DNA of 64,000 nucleotides. Origin: Bradyrhizobium lablabi (lineage in GTDB: Bacteria > Pseudomonadota > Alphaproteobacteria > Rhizobiales > Xanthobacteraceae). Made by a program: the position numbers and the translations under genes. Under the pieces are notes generated by a model. It had not been told where the DNA came from. It did no database searches and worked only from the letters and a program-made list of their open reading frames with translations. The stretch lies in assembly GCF_018129385.1 (NCBI RefSeq), contig NZ_JAFCLN010000020.1:1-64000 (forward strand). The letters run 5' to 3'. Below are positions 33,771 to 43,525 of the stretch, piece by piece (positions within the stretch are counted from its first letter, which is position 1; each line of letters starts with the position of its first letter).

Positions 33771-35408
33771 ATGTCACGCGCGAAAAAGAACGTCTTGTGG
33801 ATCATGTGCGACCAGCTTCGCCATGACTATCTCGGCTGTACCGGCCACCCCACGCTGAAGACACCCAACATCGATGCGATGGCCAAGCGCGGCGTGCGCT
33901 TCTCCAACGCCTATGTGCAGTCGCCGATCTGCGGCCCCTCGCGAATGAGTTTTTACACCGGCCGCTACATGCGCTCGCACGGCTCGCACTGGAACGGCTG
34001 GCCGCTGCGCGTCGGCGAGCCGACGCTCGGCGATCATCTCAAGAAGATCGGCGTGCGCAACGTGCTGGTCGGCAAGACGCATATGGCGCCTGATATCGAA
34101 GGGCTGAAGGCGCTCGGCATCGCGCCAGATTCCATCATCGGCGTGCATGTAAGCGAATGCGGTTTTGAGCCTTATGAGCGGGATGACGGGCTGCATCCGA
34201 CGGGGCGGCCGCGCCCACGCTATGACAGCTATCTGCGCGAACAGGGTTTTGACGCGCCGAATCCATGGGAGCATTGGGCGAATTCCGGCGCGGATGCGAG
34301 CGGCGAATTGCAGAACGGCTGGCTGCTGGTGCATGCCGACAAGGCCGCCCGGATTCCGGAAGAGCTTTCCGAGACGCCTTACATGACACGCCGCGCGATG
34401 GATTTCATCGCGGAGGCGGAAATGGACGGGCGGCCGTGGTGCCTGCACCTGTCCTTCATCAAGCCGCACTGGCCCTACATTGCGCCGGAGCCCTACGCCA
34501 GCATGTACGGCCCTAAGGATGTGATGCCGGCGATCCGTTCCGAGAAGGAGCGGCAGGAGGCGCATCCGGTGTTCGCGGCCTACATGGACATGCGCTACTC
34601 CCGCAACATGGCGCGCGACGAAGCGCGGGAGAAGGTCATCCCGGCCTATATGGGGCTGATCAAGCAGATCGACGACCAGATGGGCGTGCTGATGCGTTTC
34701 CTCGAGGAACGCGGGTTGCTGGAGAACACCATGATCGTGTTCACCAGCGACCACGGCGACTATCTCGGCGATCACTGGATGGGCGAGAAGGATCTGTTCC
34801 ACGACCAGTCGGCACGGATTCCGCTGATCGTGATCGACCCCTCGCGCGAGGCTGACGCGACACGCGGCACCGTCAGCGATGCGCTGGTCGAGGCGATCGA
34901 TCTGGCACCGACCTTCATCGATTATTTCGGCGCGACGCCGGCGAACCATATCCTGGAGGGCCGCTCGTTGATGCCGCTGCTCCACGGCGGGCAGCCGGCC
35001 GATTGGCGGAAAGTGATCTTTTCCGAATACGACTATTCGATGCAGGACGTGCGGCTGAAGCTGAACCAGCCGATCGAGCAGTGCCGCCTGTTCATGGTTT
35101 ATGACGGCCGCTGGAAATATATCCACGCCTCCGGCTTCCGGCCGATGCTGTATGACCTCGAGAGCGATCCGCAGGAATTTGCCGATCGCGGCGAAGACCC
35201 TGCATGCGCTGATGTGATCGTGCGGCTGCAAGCGGCGCTGTTCGACTGGGCGCTGCATCCGAAGATGCACATCACGACGCCGAACGAGAAGATTGCTGCC
35301 TACGCCGACAAGCAGATGCAGGTGAAAGGCGGCATCCTGATCGGTATCTGGGATGAGGCGGAACTCGCTGCCATCCGCGCTCGGATCGCCGCGCAATCAG
35401 CGCCGTGA
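33771..35408 (+). CDS. Sulfatase-fold hydrolase, phosphonate monoester hydrolase-like
   Basis: The 545-aa alkaline-phosphatase-superfamily enzyme contains the formylglycine motif C-x-P-x-R (PICGPSRMSFYTGR, about 48-61), metal ligands in WIMCDQLRHDYL (Asp) and VFTSDHGDYLGDH, and GKTHM plus FIKPHWPY around the active site. Its layout resembles rhizobial/Burkholderia phosphonate monoester hydrolases and choline-sulfatase-like enzymes. There is no signal peptide, as in that group. It needs a formylglycine-generating or anaerobic maturase encoded elsewhere. ATG at 33771 follows GGGGAAATG. It is separated from obgE by 67 bases. Confidence 0.87.
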   Translation: MSRAKKNVLWIMCDQLRHDYLGCTGHPTLKTPNIDAMAKRGVRFSNAYVQSPICGPSRMSFYTGRYMRSHGSHWNGWPLRVGEPTLGDHLKKIGVRNVLVGKTHMAPDIEGLKALGIAPDSIIGVHVSECGFEPYERDDGLHPTGRPRPRYDSYLREQGFDAPNPWEHWANSGADASGELQNGWLLVHADKAARIPEELSETPYMTRRAMDFIAEAEMDGRPWCLHLSFIKPHWPYIAPEPYASMYGPKDVMPAIRSEKERQEAHPVFAAYMDMRYSRNMARDEAREKVIPAYMGLIKQIDDQMGVLMRFLEERGLLENTMIVFTSDHGDYLGDHWMGEKDLFHDQSARIPLIVIDPSREADATRGTVSDALVEAIDLAPTFIDYFGATPANHILEGRSLMPLLHGGQPADWRKVIFSEYDYSMQDVRLKLNQPIEQCRLFMVYDGRWKYIHASGFRPMLYDLESDPQEFADRGEDPACADVIVRLQAALFDWALHPKMHITTPNEKIAAYADKQMQVKGGILIGIWDEAELAAIRARIAAQSAP

Positions 35409-35528
35409 AACTTCGATTGCCGTGATGCAATGGTGGTGAACGGCTGTTCAAGAAAGTTTCCTGTTGTTCCCTGCAACAGGGCCGCGCGGCATTCGTTCTC
35501 TCCACGTAGCAACGAGAGGAGAGGAACA

Positions 35529-35768
35529 ATGAGGAAGCTCTCATACGTTCTGGCCGCGTTGGCGACCGTTGCCATCGGTGCGCCTACGGCGGCAAGCGCG
35601 GGCGGTTTCGGCGTCTATGTGGGCGGCGACCGCGACTACTACGGCGATCGCTACTATAGCGGCCCGCGAGCGCGCTTCTATGCGCACGACCGCGGCCTGC
35701 ATCGCGGATGGTATCATCGCGACCGTGACCGCGACGTCGTGATCCGTCGTCATTACTGGGACGACTAA
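35529..35768 (+). CDS. Small secreted Tyr/Asp/Arg-rich protein
   Basis: The 79-aa product has a Sec signal peptide (MRKLSYVLAALATVAIGAPT, cut near AASAGG) and a mature part of about 55 residues rich in Tyr, Asp, Arg and His (GDRDYYGDRYYSGPRARFYA). Small proteins of this make-up are frequent in Bradyrhizobium but uncharacterised. A strong ribosome site (AGAGGAGAGGAAC) precedes the ATG at 35529, and a terminator follows the stop, so it is a monocistronic unit. Confidence 0.8.
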   Translation: MRKLSYVLAALATVAIGAPTAASAGGFGVYVGGDRDYYGDRYYSGPRARFYAHDRGLHRGWYHRDRDRDVVIRRHYWDD

Positions 35769-35779
35769 TAGTAGGTGAG

Positions 35780-35807
35780 AAAATGGCCCCTCCGCGGGGC
35801 CATTTTC
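35780..35807 (+). terminator. Rho-independent terminator
   Basis: AAAATGGCCCC and GGGGCCATTTT form an 11-bp stem around TCCGC, ending in a T-run. The symmetrical A/T flanks allow function in both directions, for the small secreted protein and for the opposing regulator gene. Confidence 0.8.
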
Positions 35808-35843
35808 ATATCGACCGGCCAGGCATTCGCTCCGGCATATTCG

Positions 35844-38705
35844 CTACAGGGCTTCGAGCAGCGCCCTGGCTTCCGTCAAATCCCGGGTGGCGAAACCTTC
35901 AGTGAACCGCCTATAGACCTCGTCGAGCATCGTGCGCGCCTGTGGAGCTCGACCCGTATCCCGCCACAGGCGCGCCAGGCTGACAGCGCTTCGAAGCTCC
36001 CACGACAGCGCCGTCTGGCGTCGGGCGATGTCGAGCGCTTGGCGGAACAGCGCCTCGGCCTCCGCCCGATTGGCGCCGTCGGTTTCCAGCAACTGTTCGC
36101 CCCTTGCCCGAAGAATCTCCGCCGTGCACCAGTTGACGCTGCCCGCGGTCGCGTCAGCCAGAGGCTGCGGGCAAAGTAGCTTCCAGCTAAACGTGCTCAC
36201 GCTCTCCGCCTGGAAGGCGTTGAGCGAGGTATCGCCGACCAGGCCATCGCGCGCCTCCGGGTTCTGGTCCGTATTCTCGAGAAAATGCAGCGCGCGTTCA
36301 TACGATTTCCCGGTGGTCTGCAAGACATGGAAGTTGATGCCGGAGCGAACTTCAAGGAGCATCGCCACATATTTGCGTGCCGCCTTCAGATCTCCGATCC
36401 AGAACGAGATGGGGCACGCCGCCCACATCAGAAAAAAGCTCAACGAAAAGGACTTTGCCGGCGGCGCCGACGCGGCCTGCTCCGCACCGTCGCCCAACAT
36501 TTCATCGACGATATCGCGGACCACAGCCACGGCCTTGTTCGGCTGCCCGCTCAGCCAGAGAGCCCGCGCGTAGGTCATGCTGGCGCCGATCTTGTGGTCG
36601 TGCGTGAGCACAAAAGCGGGATCCTGCGCGGCGCGCCGTGACGCAACACGTTCCAGCACCTGCCCGGCATGCGTGATGGCCGCGGCCTGCTCCCCTAGAA
36701 AGTGCCGGGTCATCGCGGCCATTCTGCCATGCATGAACGCGGCGGCCGGATGATCCGGAACCCGGGCGATGATCTCGCCAATGCGCTCGACCCAGGGCAT
36801 CAGGCTTTCATAGTCTCCGTAAACGGCCAAGGTCCCCCAACGCATCCAGACGAGTTGCACCTGGGCGTCGATGTCCCCTGCCCGCTCGGCGATGGAGAGC
36901 GCGTTTTCGGCTTCCAGATCGTCGCACACCCGGCCTTCGTGGAAGGCCGAATATTCGCGCGCCGTGTGCAGCCTTATGCGGAGGGCGTCGTCGATCTCCT
37001 CGCGTCCCTTTGCCAGCTGGATCGCCTGCTCGAGATAGAAGCGCAATTCGTGAAGCAGCATCAGCTTGAACCACAACGGCGTGGACGCAACGGCAAGTCT
37101 GATTCCGAGAATCGCGTCCCCGTCAGGGGCGAACGCCCAATTCAACGCGGCGCGGATGTCGGGAATGTCGCCGCTGTGCTGGCGCAACCAGTCGGCCGTG
37201 GGCGCCTTGATCCAGTTGCCGCCGTATCCAAGCGCACATTCATGCCAGTAGCGCGCGTGGCGCCGCCTCGCGGCCACCGCCTCCCCGCTCTCGGTCAACG
37301 CCTTGAGCGCATAGATTCGCAGCGATTCGAGTAATCGATATCTGGCGTTGCCGTCATATACTTCGACGGAGACGAGCGACTTCTCGACCAGGCCATAGAG
37401 GATGTCGACGAAGTCCGCCGTCAATCCTTCATTGGCAACCGCAGCAGCGGCTTCAATCGAGAAAGCGTCGGGAAATACCGCGAACCGCAGCCACGCAAGC
37501 CGTTCCTCGGGACCCAGGCTTTCAAAACTCCAATCGATCATCGCTTCCAGGGTCTGGTGCCTTGGAAGAGCCGTTCTCCGTCCCCGGGTCAGGATGCTGA
37601 GGCGATCGTCGAGACGATCGACGAGCCCCCGCAAGCCCAGCAATGTGATACTGGCAGCGGCAAGCTCGATGGCGAGCGGCAGACCGTCAAGCCTTGCGCA
37701 GAGTTCCGCCACCATCGGCGCGTTGTCGTCAGTTATTGCGCATGAAGGATCGGCGGCGACCGCACGTTCCGCGAACAATGCGACGGCCGGAAAGCGAAGC
37801 GCTTCGGCCGCGGTCAGTTGAGCCGGCATCGGCACCGCAAGCGGACCGAGGCGATGCACCCACTCACCGGCCGCACGCAATGGCTCCCGGCTCGTCGCCA
37901 GAATGCGAACCTCGGGCGCGCCCTGGAGAATGGTCTCCGCGATCTCGTTGATCGCGGCAATCACGTGCTCGCAATTGTCGAACACCAGCAGCATGTGCCG
38001 GCCACGAAGATGGGCGACGATGTCCGGCAGCGGCGCCTTGTCGGGCGAAGGCAGGCGCAGCAGCGATGCAAGCTGAGCGGCGATGAGCGGGCCGGTCAAC
38101 GATCCGAGTTCGACGAGCTGGACGCCGTCCCGGAAGACATCCAAGACCTTCCTGACCACCGCCAGCGCCACGGTGGTTTTGCCGATGCCGCCGGCCCCGA
38201 TGATCGTCACGAAGCGATTGCGCAGTAATTGAGCCTCGAACTCACCGATCTCCGCTTCGCGCCCGACCACTTGAACCAGGGGAATCGGCACAGGGGATCG
38301 CTCGGCCGGCCGCTCAAGCCTGGGCGCGCTTGCGACTGTTTCATTGTCGGACGTTCGCTCGACCCGCGCGACGAACACATAGCCGCGCCCCGGGACGTTG
38401 ACGATGAAGCGCGCGCCGGACAGACCATCGCCGAGCGCCTTGCGCAGCGCTGCGACATGAAACCGCAAATTGGCTTCTTCGAGAATCCTGTTCGGCCAGA
38501 CGATCGCGAACAATTCGTTCTTGCTGACGATTTGACCCGCCCGATCCAGCAAGGCGGTCAGGATATCGAGCGCGCGCCCACCCAAATGGATTGGCGAACC
38601 AGCCTTGGTGAGTGACCGCGTGACCGGCGACAGCCGAAAGTCCCCGAACACGAACGCGTCGCCGGGGCGCAACCTCTCCGGACTCGTCACGGCGGAATTC
38701 TCCAT
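35844..38705 (-). CDS. Large regulator: OmpR-type winged helix, NTPase and TPR-like helical region
   Basis: The 953-aa protein starts with a PhoB/OmpR-type winged helix (about 18-115; HLGGRALDILTALLDRAG, then RFIVNVPGRGYVFVA). An AP-ATPase/STAND-type domain follows with Walker A GAGGIGKTT (170-178) and Walker B MLLVFDNCEH, then ILATSREPLRA, the sensor segment of this class. Roughly 440-950 is alpha-helical with TPR-like spacing. No receiver domain is present. STAND proteins switch on by ligand-induced, ATP-dependent oligomerisation. The target genes are not evident; divergent partners are absent, and the neighbours are the small secreted protein and an orphan receptor. Start ATG at 38705 (MENSAVTSPERL). 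Confidence 0.88.
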   Translation of the reverse strand: MENSAVTSPERLRPGDAFVFGDFRLSPVTRSLTKAGSPIHLGGRALDILTALLDRAGQIVSKNELFAIVWPNRILEEANLRFHVAALRKALGDGLSGARFIVNVPGRGYVFVARVERTSDNETVASAPRLERPAERSPVPIPLVQVVGREAEIGEFEAQLLRNRFVTIIGAGGIGKTTVALAVVRKVLDVFRDGVQLVELGSLTGPLIAAQLASLLRLPSPDKAPLPDIVAHLRGRHMLLVFDNCEHVIAAINEIAETILQGAPEVRILATSREPLRAAGEWVHRLGPLAVPMPAQLTAAEALRFPAVALFAERAVAADPSCAITDDNAPMVAELCARLDGLPLAIELAAASITLLGLRGLVDRLDDRLSILTRGRRTALPRHQTLEAMIDWSFESLGPEERLAWLRFAVFPDAFSIEAAAAVANEGLTADFVDILYGLVEKSLVSVEVYDGNARYRLLESLRIYALKALTESGEAVAARRRHARYWHECALGYGGNWIKAPTADWLRQHSGDIPDIRAALNWAFAPDGDAILGIRLAVASTPLWFKLMLLHELRFYLEQAIQLAKGREEIDDALRIRLHTAREYSAFHEGRVCDDLEAENALSIAERAGDIDAQVQLVWMRWGTLAVYGDYESLMPWVERIGEIIARVPDHPAAAFMHGRMAAMTRHFLGEQAAAITHAGQVLERVASRRAAQDPAFVLTHDHKIGASMTYARALWLSGQPNKAVAVVRDIVDEMLGDGAEQAASAPPAKSFSLSFFLMWAACPISFWIGDLKAARKYVAMLLEVRSGINFHVLQTTGKSYERALHFLENTDQNPEARDGLVGDTSLNAFQAESVSTFSWKLLCPQPLADATAGSVNWCTAEILRARGEQLLETDGANRAEAEALFRQALDIARRQTALSWELRSAVSLARLWRDTGRAPQARTMLDEVYRRFTEGFATRDLTEARALLEAL

Positions 38706-39044
38706 TGACCTCAGTCCTGGTGATCGTTGGGCGCTCGTGGGTCTTCTTCTTTAAGCCGGCAGGCCTTTTCCAACCTTTGCGGTCTTCTCTAAAAATGTCT
38801 CGCCGGAGGCCCTTGCAATTTGCCCCGGGTCACAGGCCATACCGGCCTCGCCGAGAACTGCGCGGGCAAGCCCGGCATTTCGGCGACCTCAACGCTGGAT
38901 TTCAATCAGCAGGGGTCTCAACACCGAACTGTTTTCGGCGTCAGTCGAATTACGTGCTGATTATGCAGCCATGCGCACGGGAGAGTCGAACATTGCCGCG
39001 TCGCTCTTTAGTCTAGGGAACGAGGTCAATGACCGGGTGCCTGC
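38706..39044. other. Intergenic region upstream of the large regulator
   Basis: No gene is seen. The region is the upstream DNA of the winged-helix/NTPase gene and the 3' flank of the receptor gene; open frames have no motif support. Confidence 0.5.
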
Positions 39045-40013
39045 CTAATTTGTGATCTTGTAGCCCGTCGCCTTCACGATCGGCTGCCAGAAGGCGGTAT
39101 CGGTCGCGAGCGCCTTGGTCAGATTCTCCGGCGTCGAGCCCACCGGAATGAGGGTGACGGCGTTCAGCTTCTCCTTGATGTCGGGCTTTGCCAGGATCTC
39201 GGCCGCCGCCGCGCTCAGCTTCTTCGCAAAATCCGGCGAGGAGCCCGCCGGCAGCCACATGCCGTACCAGCCATCGGCGACGAGGTTGATGCCCTCCTCC
39301 TTCAAGGTCGGCACCTCGGGCAGGAACGGCGAACGCGTTGGGCCGCTCACCGCCACAATGCGGATGCCGCCGGCACGATGCTGCGTGATGGTATCGGATA
39401 GCGTGGTGACGGTGATCGGCAGATGGCCGGCGAGGAGATCGTTGATGATCGGCGCCGAGCCGCGATACGGCACGCGCGTCATCGAAGCGCCGAGCGCCTT
39501 CTCGAGCTGCCATCCGGTGAAATGCGGGATGGTGCCGCTGCTCGGCACGCCGTAGGTCGCCTTCGACGGGTTGGCCCTGACCCAGGCGACGAGTTGCTTG
39601 AAGTCGGTGACGCCGATCGACGGGCTGACGGCCACCACGAATTCGAAGCGAGCCAGTTGCGAGACCGGCACAAAATCCCTGGCCGAGTCGAAACTCGGCT
39701 CGTTCTCGACCATCGGCAGCAGATACATGGTCGGGCCGGTCGTCACCAGAATGGTTGTCGTGTCGGGCGCAGCGCCCTTCACCGAGCGGATGCCGATCAG
39801 CCCGTCGCCGCCGGTGCGGTTCTCGACGATAAAGCTGCGGTCGAGCGCCGCGGGAAGAAATTGCGCCAATTGCCGGCATAGCATGTCGCCGCTGCCGCCC
39901 GCCGCGAACGGAAAGATGATTTTTGTCAGCGGGCCGGATTGGGCCCACGCTGCGCTCGCCTTCGCGGCGGCCGATAGTGCGAGACCTCCGGCAACAAACT
40001 CCCGACGATTCAT
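39045..40013 (-). CDS. Bug-type (TctC) periplasmic substrate-binding protein, orphan
   Basis: The 322-aa protein has a Tat-like signal (MNRREFVAGGLALSAAAKAS) and the tripartite-tricarboxylate-receptor pattern: KIIFPFAAGGSGDMLCRQLA at the N-terminus, IVENRTGGDGLIG, and YGVPSSGTIPHFTG, VPYRGSAPIINDLLAGHLP around the ligand loops. Such receptors bind carboxylates or amino acids for TctAB. No TctA or TctB gene is in the window, so it is an orphan, which is common for this family. It lies divergent from proB, 140 bases away. Confidence 0.9.
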   Translation of the reverse strand: MNRREFVAGGLALSAAAKASAAWAQSGPLTKIIFPFAAGGSGDMLCRQLAQFLPAALDRSFIVENRTGGDGLIGIRSVKGAAPDTTTILVTTGPTMYLLPMVENEPSFDSARDFVPVSQLARFEFVVAVSPSIGVTDFKQLVAWVRANPSKATYGVPSSGTIPHFTGWQLEKALGASMTRVPYRGSAPIINDLLAGHLPITVTTLSDTITQHRAGGIRIVAVSGPTRSPFLPEVPTLKEEGINLVADGWYGMWLPAGSSPDFAKKLSAAAAEILAKPDIKEKLNAVTLIPVGSTPENLTKALATDTAFWQPIVKATGYKITN

Positions 40014-40153
40014 AAAGCTATCCTCCCGGCCATCTGCCTCATTACATCAGACCGATGGCCCCTGCGGAATAGCCATATTGTCCCAGAACGGTGCTTGCGA
40101 AGGAGGGCTGCGTGCTGCAAAACAGCGGCTCTTTGCCGGATTCCACACCCACC

Positions 40154-41296
40154 ATGAAACGCCCTGCCCTCAAGAATTTTCGCCGCATCGTCGTCAAGGT
40201 CGGCTCGTCCCTGCTGATCGACTCGGCCAAGGGCGAGGTGAAGGCGTCGTGGCTGTCGGCGCTGGTAGCCGATATCGCCAAGCTGCATGGCGAGGGCCGC
40301 GAGGTCCTGATCGTCTCATCCGGCTCGATCGCGCTCGGCCGCAGCCGCTTGAGGCTGCCGCGCGGCCCGCTCAAGCTCGAAGAGAGTCAGGGCGCCGCTG
40401 CGGTCGGGCAGATCGAGCTGGCGCGGATCTGGTCGGAGGTGCTCGGAAAGCACGGCATCGGCTCCGGGCAGATTCTTGTCACGTTGCAGGACACCGAAGA
40501 ACGCCGGCGCTATCTCAATGCGCGCTCGACCATCGCAAAATTGCTGGAATGGCGCGCGGTGCCTGTCATCAACGAGAACGATACGGTCGCCACCAACGAA
40601 ATCCGCTACGGCGATAACGACCGCCTCGCCGCGCGCGTCGCCACCATGGCCAGCGCCGACCTGTTGATCCTCCTGTCCGACATCGATGGCCTGTATGATG
40701 CGCCCCCGAATGCAAATCCAAATGCAAAGCTGATTCCGATCGTGGAGTCGGTGACATCAGAGATCGAGGCGATGGCGGGCGCGGCCGAATCCGAGCTGTC
40801 GCGCGGCGGCATGTATACCAAGATCGAAGCGGCAAAGATCGCGACCACGTCAGGCACGCATATGCTGATCGCTTCGGGCAAGATCGAGCACCCCTTGCAG
40901 GCGATCGCCGATGGCGGCCGCTGCACCTGGTTCCTGACGCCGGCCAATCCGGTGACGGCGCGCAAGCGCTGGATCGCGGGCTCGCTGGAGCCGAAGGGCA
41001 CGCTGACCATCGACGCCGGCGCGGTCAGCGCGTTGCGCGCCGGCAAAAGCCTGCTGCCGGCCGGCGTGATCCGCGTCGACGGTCAGTTCGCCCGCGGCGA
41101 TGCGGTGGTCGTGCGCGGCCCTGATACGCACGAGATCGGCCGCGGCCTCGTCGCCTACGACGCCGAAGATGCCGAGAAGATCAAGGGCAAGTCCTCGCCC
41201 GACGTGATGGTGATTTTGGGCATCAGCGGACGCTCGGAGATGATCCACCGGGACGATCTGGTGGTGGGCGGGCCGCGCCACGGCGAACCGGGCTGA
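40154..41296 (+). CDS. proB: Glutamate 5-kinase
   Basis: First enzyme of proline synthesis (ATP + L-glutamate to glutamyl-5-phosphate). The 380-aa protein has an amino-acid-kinase domain (RIVVKVGSSLLID at the N-terminus, VSSGSIALG, INENDTVATNEIRYGDNDRLAARVA split across the active site, LLSDIDGLYD) and a C-terminal PUA domain (about 275-370; GAVSALRAGKSLLPAGVIRV). ATG at 40154 begins MKRPALKNFRRIVVK; the upstream ATG at 40091 was rejected for lack of similarity. With proA (42154) it forms the proline pathway, separated here by a GNAT gene. Confidence 0.97.
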   Translation: MKRPALKNFRRIVVKVGSSLLIDSAKGEVKASWLSALVADIAKLHGEGREVLIVSSGSIALGRSRLRLPRGPLKLEESQGAAAVGQIELARIWSEVLGKHGIGSGQILVTLQDTEERRRYLNARSTIAKLLEWRAVPVINENDTVATNEIRYGDNDRLAARVATMASADLLILLSDIDGLYDAPPNANPNAKLIPIVESVTSEIEAMAGAAESELSRGGMYTKIEAAKIATTSGTHMLIASGKIEHPLQAIADGGRCTWFLTPANPVTARKRWIAGSLEPKGTLTIDAGAVSALRAGKSLLPAGVIRVDGQFARGDAVVVRGPDTHEIGRGLVAYDAEDAEKIKGKSSPDVMVILGISGRSEMIHRDDLVVGGPRHGEPG

Positions 41297-41456
41297 ACCT
41301 CCGCGACCCTGCGCCGCGGTTGGTGGTCGCGAGCAGCATCGCCACATCAGCATCCTGATTGTTTCGCTGGAAGCGCAATGTCGGGCCATCCGGCACGCGA
41401 GACGGAGGCAATCAGACGACCGTCGTTTCCGCGAAACTGCAACCGCGAGTCGCCTC

Positions 41457-42047
41457 ATGAATCCTTCGAAGCCATCCGCCGCTCCGACGGTAGACCTCGT
41501 CGCACCCGCCGACATCGAGCGGGCGGTCGCCGTGATCACCCTCGCCTTCAGTGCCGATCCGATGACCCGCTGGACCTATCCCGAGCCGGCGCAGTACCTC
41601 GCCATGTTCCCGGGCCTCGTTCGCGCGTTTGGCGGTGGCGCTTTTGGAGAAGGGACCGCGCATCACATTGCGGACTACGCCGGGGTGTCGGTCTGGCTCC
41701 CGCCCGGCAAAGAGCTCGACCAGGCCGCGCTGGAAGCGAGCCTGCCGCAGGGCCGGGAAGACGAGTTTGCCGCCGTCTTCGAAGGAATGGCTTCCTACCA
41801 TCCGCAGGAGCCGCACTGGTACCTGCCGCTGATCGGCGTCGACCCGGCCCGTCACCGCAACGGTTATGGCGGAGCTCTCCTCCAGCACACCCTTGGCCAA
41901 TGCGACCAGGATCATGTCGCCGCTTACCTCGAATCCTCCAATCCCGCCAATATCCCGCTGTATCAGCGGCATGGCTTCGAGCTGCTGGGCACGATCCAGG
42001 CGGGATCGTCGCCGCCGTTGTTTCCGATGCTGCGCCCCGCCCGGTGA
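41457..42047 (+). CDS. GNAT family acetyltransferase
   Basis: The 196-aa protein resembles the GNAT group with an N-terminal VAVITLAFSADPMTRWTYP and the acetyl-CoA motif LIGVDPARHRNGYGGALLQH, followed by YLESSNPANIPLYQRHGFEL. Substrate unknown. It lies between proB and proA on the same strand, 160 bases after proB and 106 before proA. The spacing leaves room for its own promoter, so it may be an insertion into the proline cluster. Confidence 0.86.
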   Translation: MNPSKPSAAPTVDLVAPADIERAVAVITLAFSADPMTRWTYPEPAQYLAMFPGLVRAFGGGAFGEGTAHHIADYAGVSVWLPPGKELDQAALEASLPQGREDEFAAVFEGMASYHPQEPHWYLPLIGVDPARHRNGYGGALLQHTLGQCDQDHVAAYLESSNPANIPLYQRHGFELLGTIQAGSSPPLFPMLRPAR

Positions 42048-42153
42048 AACAGGCCCGACGGCCCTGCCCGCGCCCATCTGCCATGCCGGTTCCGGACCTC
42101 GCAAAACCGGGATTTCCGTGCTAGGACATGGTCTTAACTGAAAGCTAAATTCC

Positions 42154-43446
42154 ATGAACACCGCCCTGAAAGCCATCGACGTCTCCGCCGACCTGCCCGC
42201 CTTGATGACCGAACTGGTCAAAGGCGCGCGCGCCGCTGCGCGCGTGCTCGCGCTGGCACCGCCGGAGCAAAAGAATGCGGCGCTGGCGGCGATCGAGCGG
42301 GCGATCCGGGCCAACGCGCAAAAGATCCTGGCGGCTAATGCCGAGGACGTTGCGGAAGCGCGCGCGGGCGGCACGACCTCGGCCTTCCTTGATCGGCTGA
42401 CGCTGACGCAAGCACGGGTCGATGCGATGGCCGACGGCGTTGCGACCGTGCGCGAAATTGCCGACCCCGTCGGCGCGGTGACCGAAAGCTGGCAGCGGCC
42501 GAATGGCATGACGATCGAGCGCGTGCGCGTGCCGCTCGGCGTGATCGGTGTGATCTTCGAGAGCCGCCCGAATGTTGCGGCCGATGCCGGCGTGCTGTGC
42601 CTGAAGTCCGGCAATGCGGTGATCCTGCGCGGCGGCTCCGACAGTTTCCGTTCCTGCCGCGCCATCCACGAGTGCCTGGTGCAAGGGCTGCGCGAAGCCG
42701 GTCTCCCCGAAGCTGCGATCATGCTGGTGCCGACGCGCGACCGTGCGGCGGTCGGCTTGATGCTCTCGGGCATGAACGGCGGCATCGACGTCATCGTGCC
42801 GCGCGGGGGCAAAAGCCTGGTGGCGCGCGTCGAGGCCGAAGCGCGCGTGCCGGTGTTCGCGCATCTCGAAGGCGTCAATCATGTCTATATCGATGCCTCC
42901 GCCAACCCTGACATGGCGAAGTCGATCGTGCTGAATGCGAAGATGCGGCGCACCGGTGTCTGTGGCGCGGCCGAGGCGCTGCTGGTCGATCGGGCGGCCG
43001 CGGCGACTCAACTCAAGCCGCTGGTCTCCATGCTGATCGACGCCGGCTGCGAAGTGCGTGGCGATGCCGCCGTGCAGAACGCCGACGCCCGCGTGAAGCC
43101 CGCCTCCGACGAGGATTGGGGCACCGAATATCTCGATGCCATCATCGCCGCGCGCGTGGTCGACGGCGTCGACGGGGCGATCAGCTACATCCAGAATCAC
43201 GGCTCGCGCCACACCGATGCGATCGTGACCGAGGATGCCAGGGCGGCGGAAAAATTCCTCAACCAGGTGGATTCGGCGATCGTGCTGCACAACGCCTCGA
43301 CCCAGTTCGCCGATGGCGGCGAGTTCGGCTTCGGCGCGGAGATCGGCATCGCCACCGGCAAATTCCATGCGCGCGGGCCGGTCGGCGCCGAGCAGCTCAC
43401 CAGCTTCAAATACCGCGTGCACGGCACCGGGCAGACGCGGCCTTGA
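42154..43446 (+). CDS. proA: Gamma-glutamyl phosphate reductase
   Basis: NADPH-dependent second step of proline synthesis. The 430-aa aldehyde-dehydrogenase-fold protein shows PLGVIGVIFESRPNVAADAG, LRGGSDSFRSCRAI, PRGGKSL and the catalytic cysteine in RRTGVCGAAEALL, ending EFGFGAEIGIATGKFHARGP plus LTSFKYRVHG. Length and motifs are standard. It is followed by nadD. Confidence 0.97.
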   Translation: MNTALKAIDVSADLPALMTELVKGARAAARVLALAPPEQKNAALAAIERAIRANAQKILAANAEDVAEARAGGTTSAFLDRLTLTQARVDAMADGVATVREIADPVGAVTESWQRPNGMTIERVRVPLGVIGVIFESRPNVAADAGVLCLKSGNAVILRGGSDSFRSCRAIHECLVQGLREAGLPEAAIMLVPTRDRAAVGLMLSGMNGGIDVIVPRGGKSLVARVEAEARVPVFAHLEGVNHVYIDASANPDMAKSIVLNAKMRRTGVCGAAEALLVDRAAAATQLKPLVSMLIDAGCEVRGDAAVQNADARVKPASDEDWGTEYLDAIIAARVVDGVDGAISYIQNHGSRHTDAIVTEDARAAEKFLNQVDSAIVLHNASTQFADGGEFGFGAEIGIATGKFHARGPVGAEQLTSFKYRVHGTGQTRP

Positions 43447-43525
43447 ATCATTTTCCTCGCATGCGGGACGTTCGTTGAGAGAAGATTCCACGGCGTCGCA
43501 CGCGATCCCGTTCTACACGCAGGGC

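Noticed and set aside
33774..35396. 540-codon minus-strand frame
   Set aside because: Exact antisense of the sulfatase-fold gene, whose active-site motifs are unambiguous.
41412..42878. 488-codon minus-strand frame over GNAT and proA
   Set aside because: Crosses two clear genes on the other strand and has Ser/Arg-rich shadow composition.
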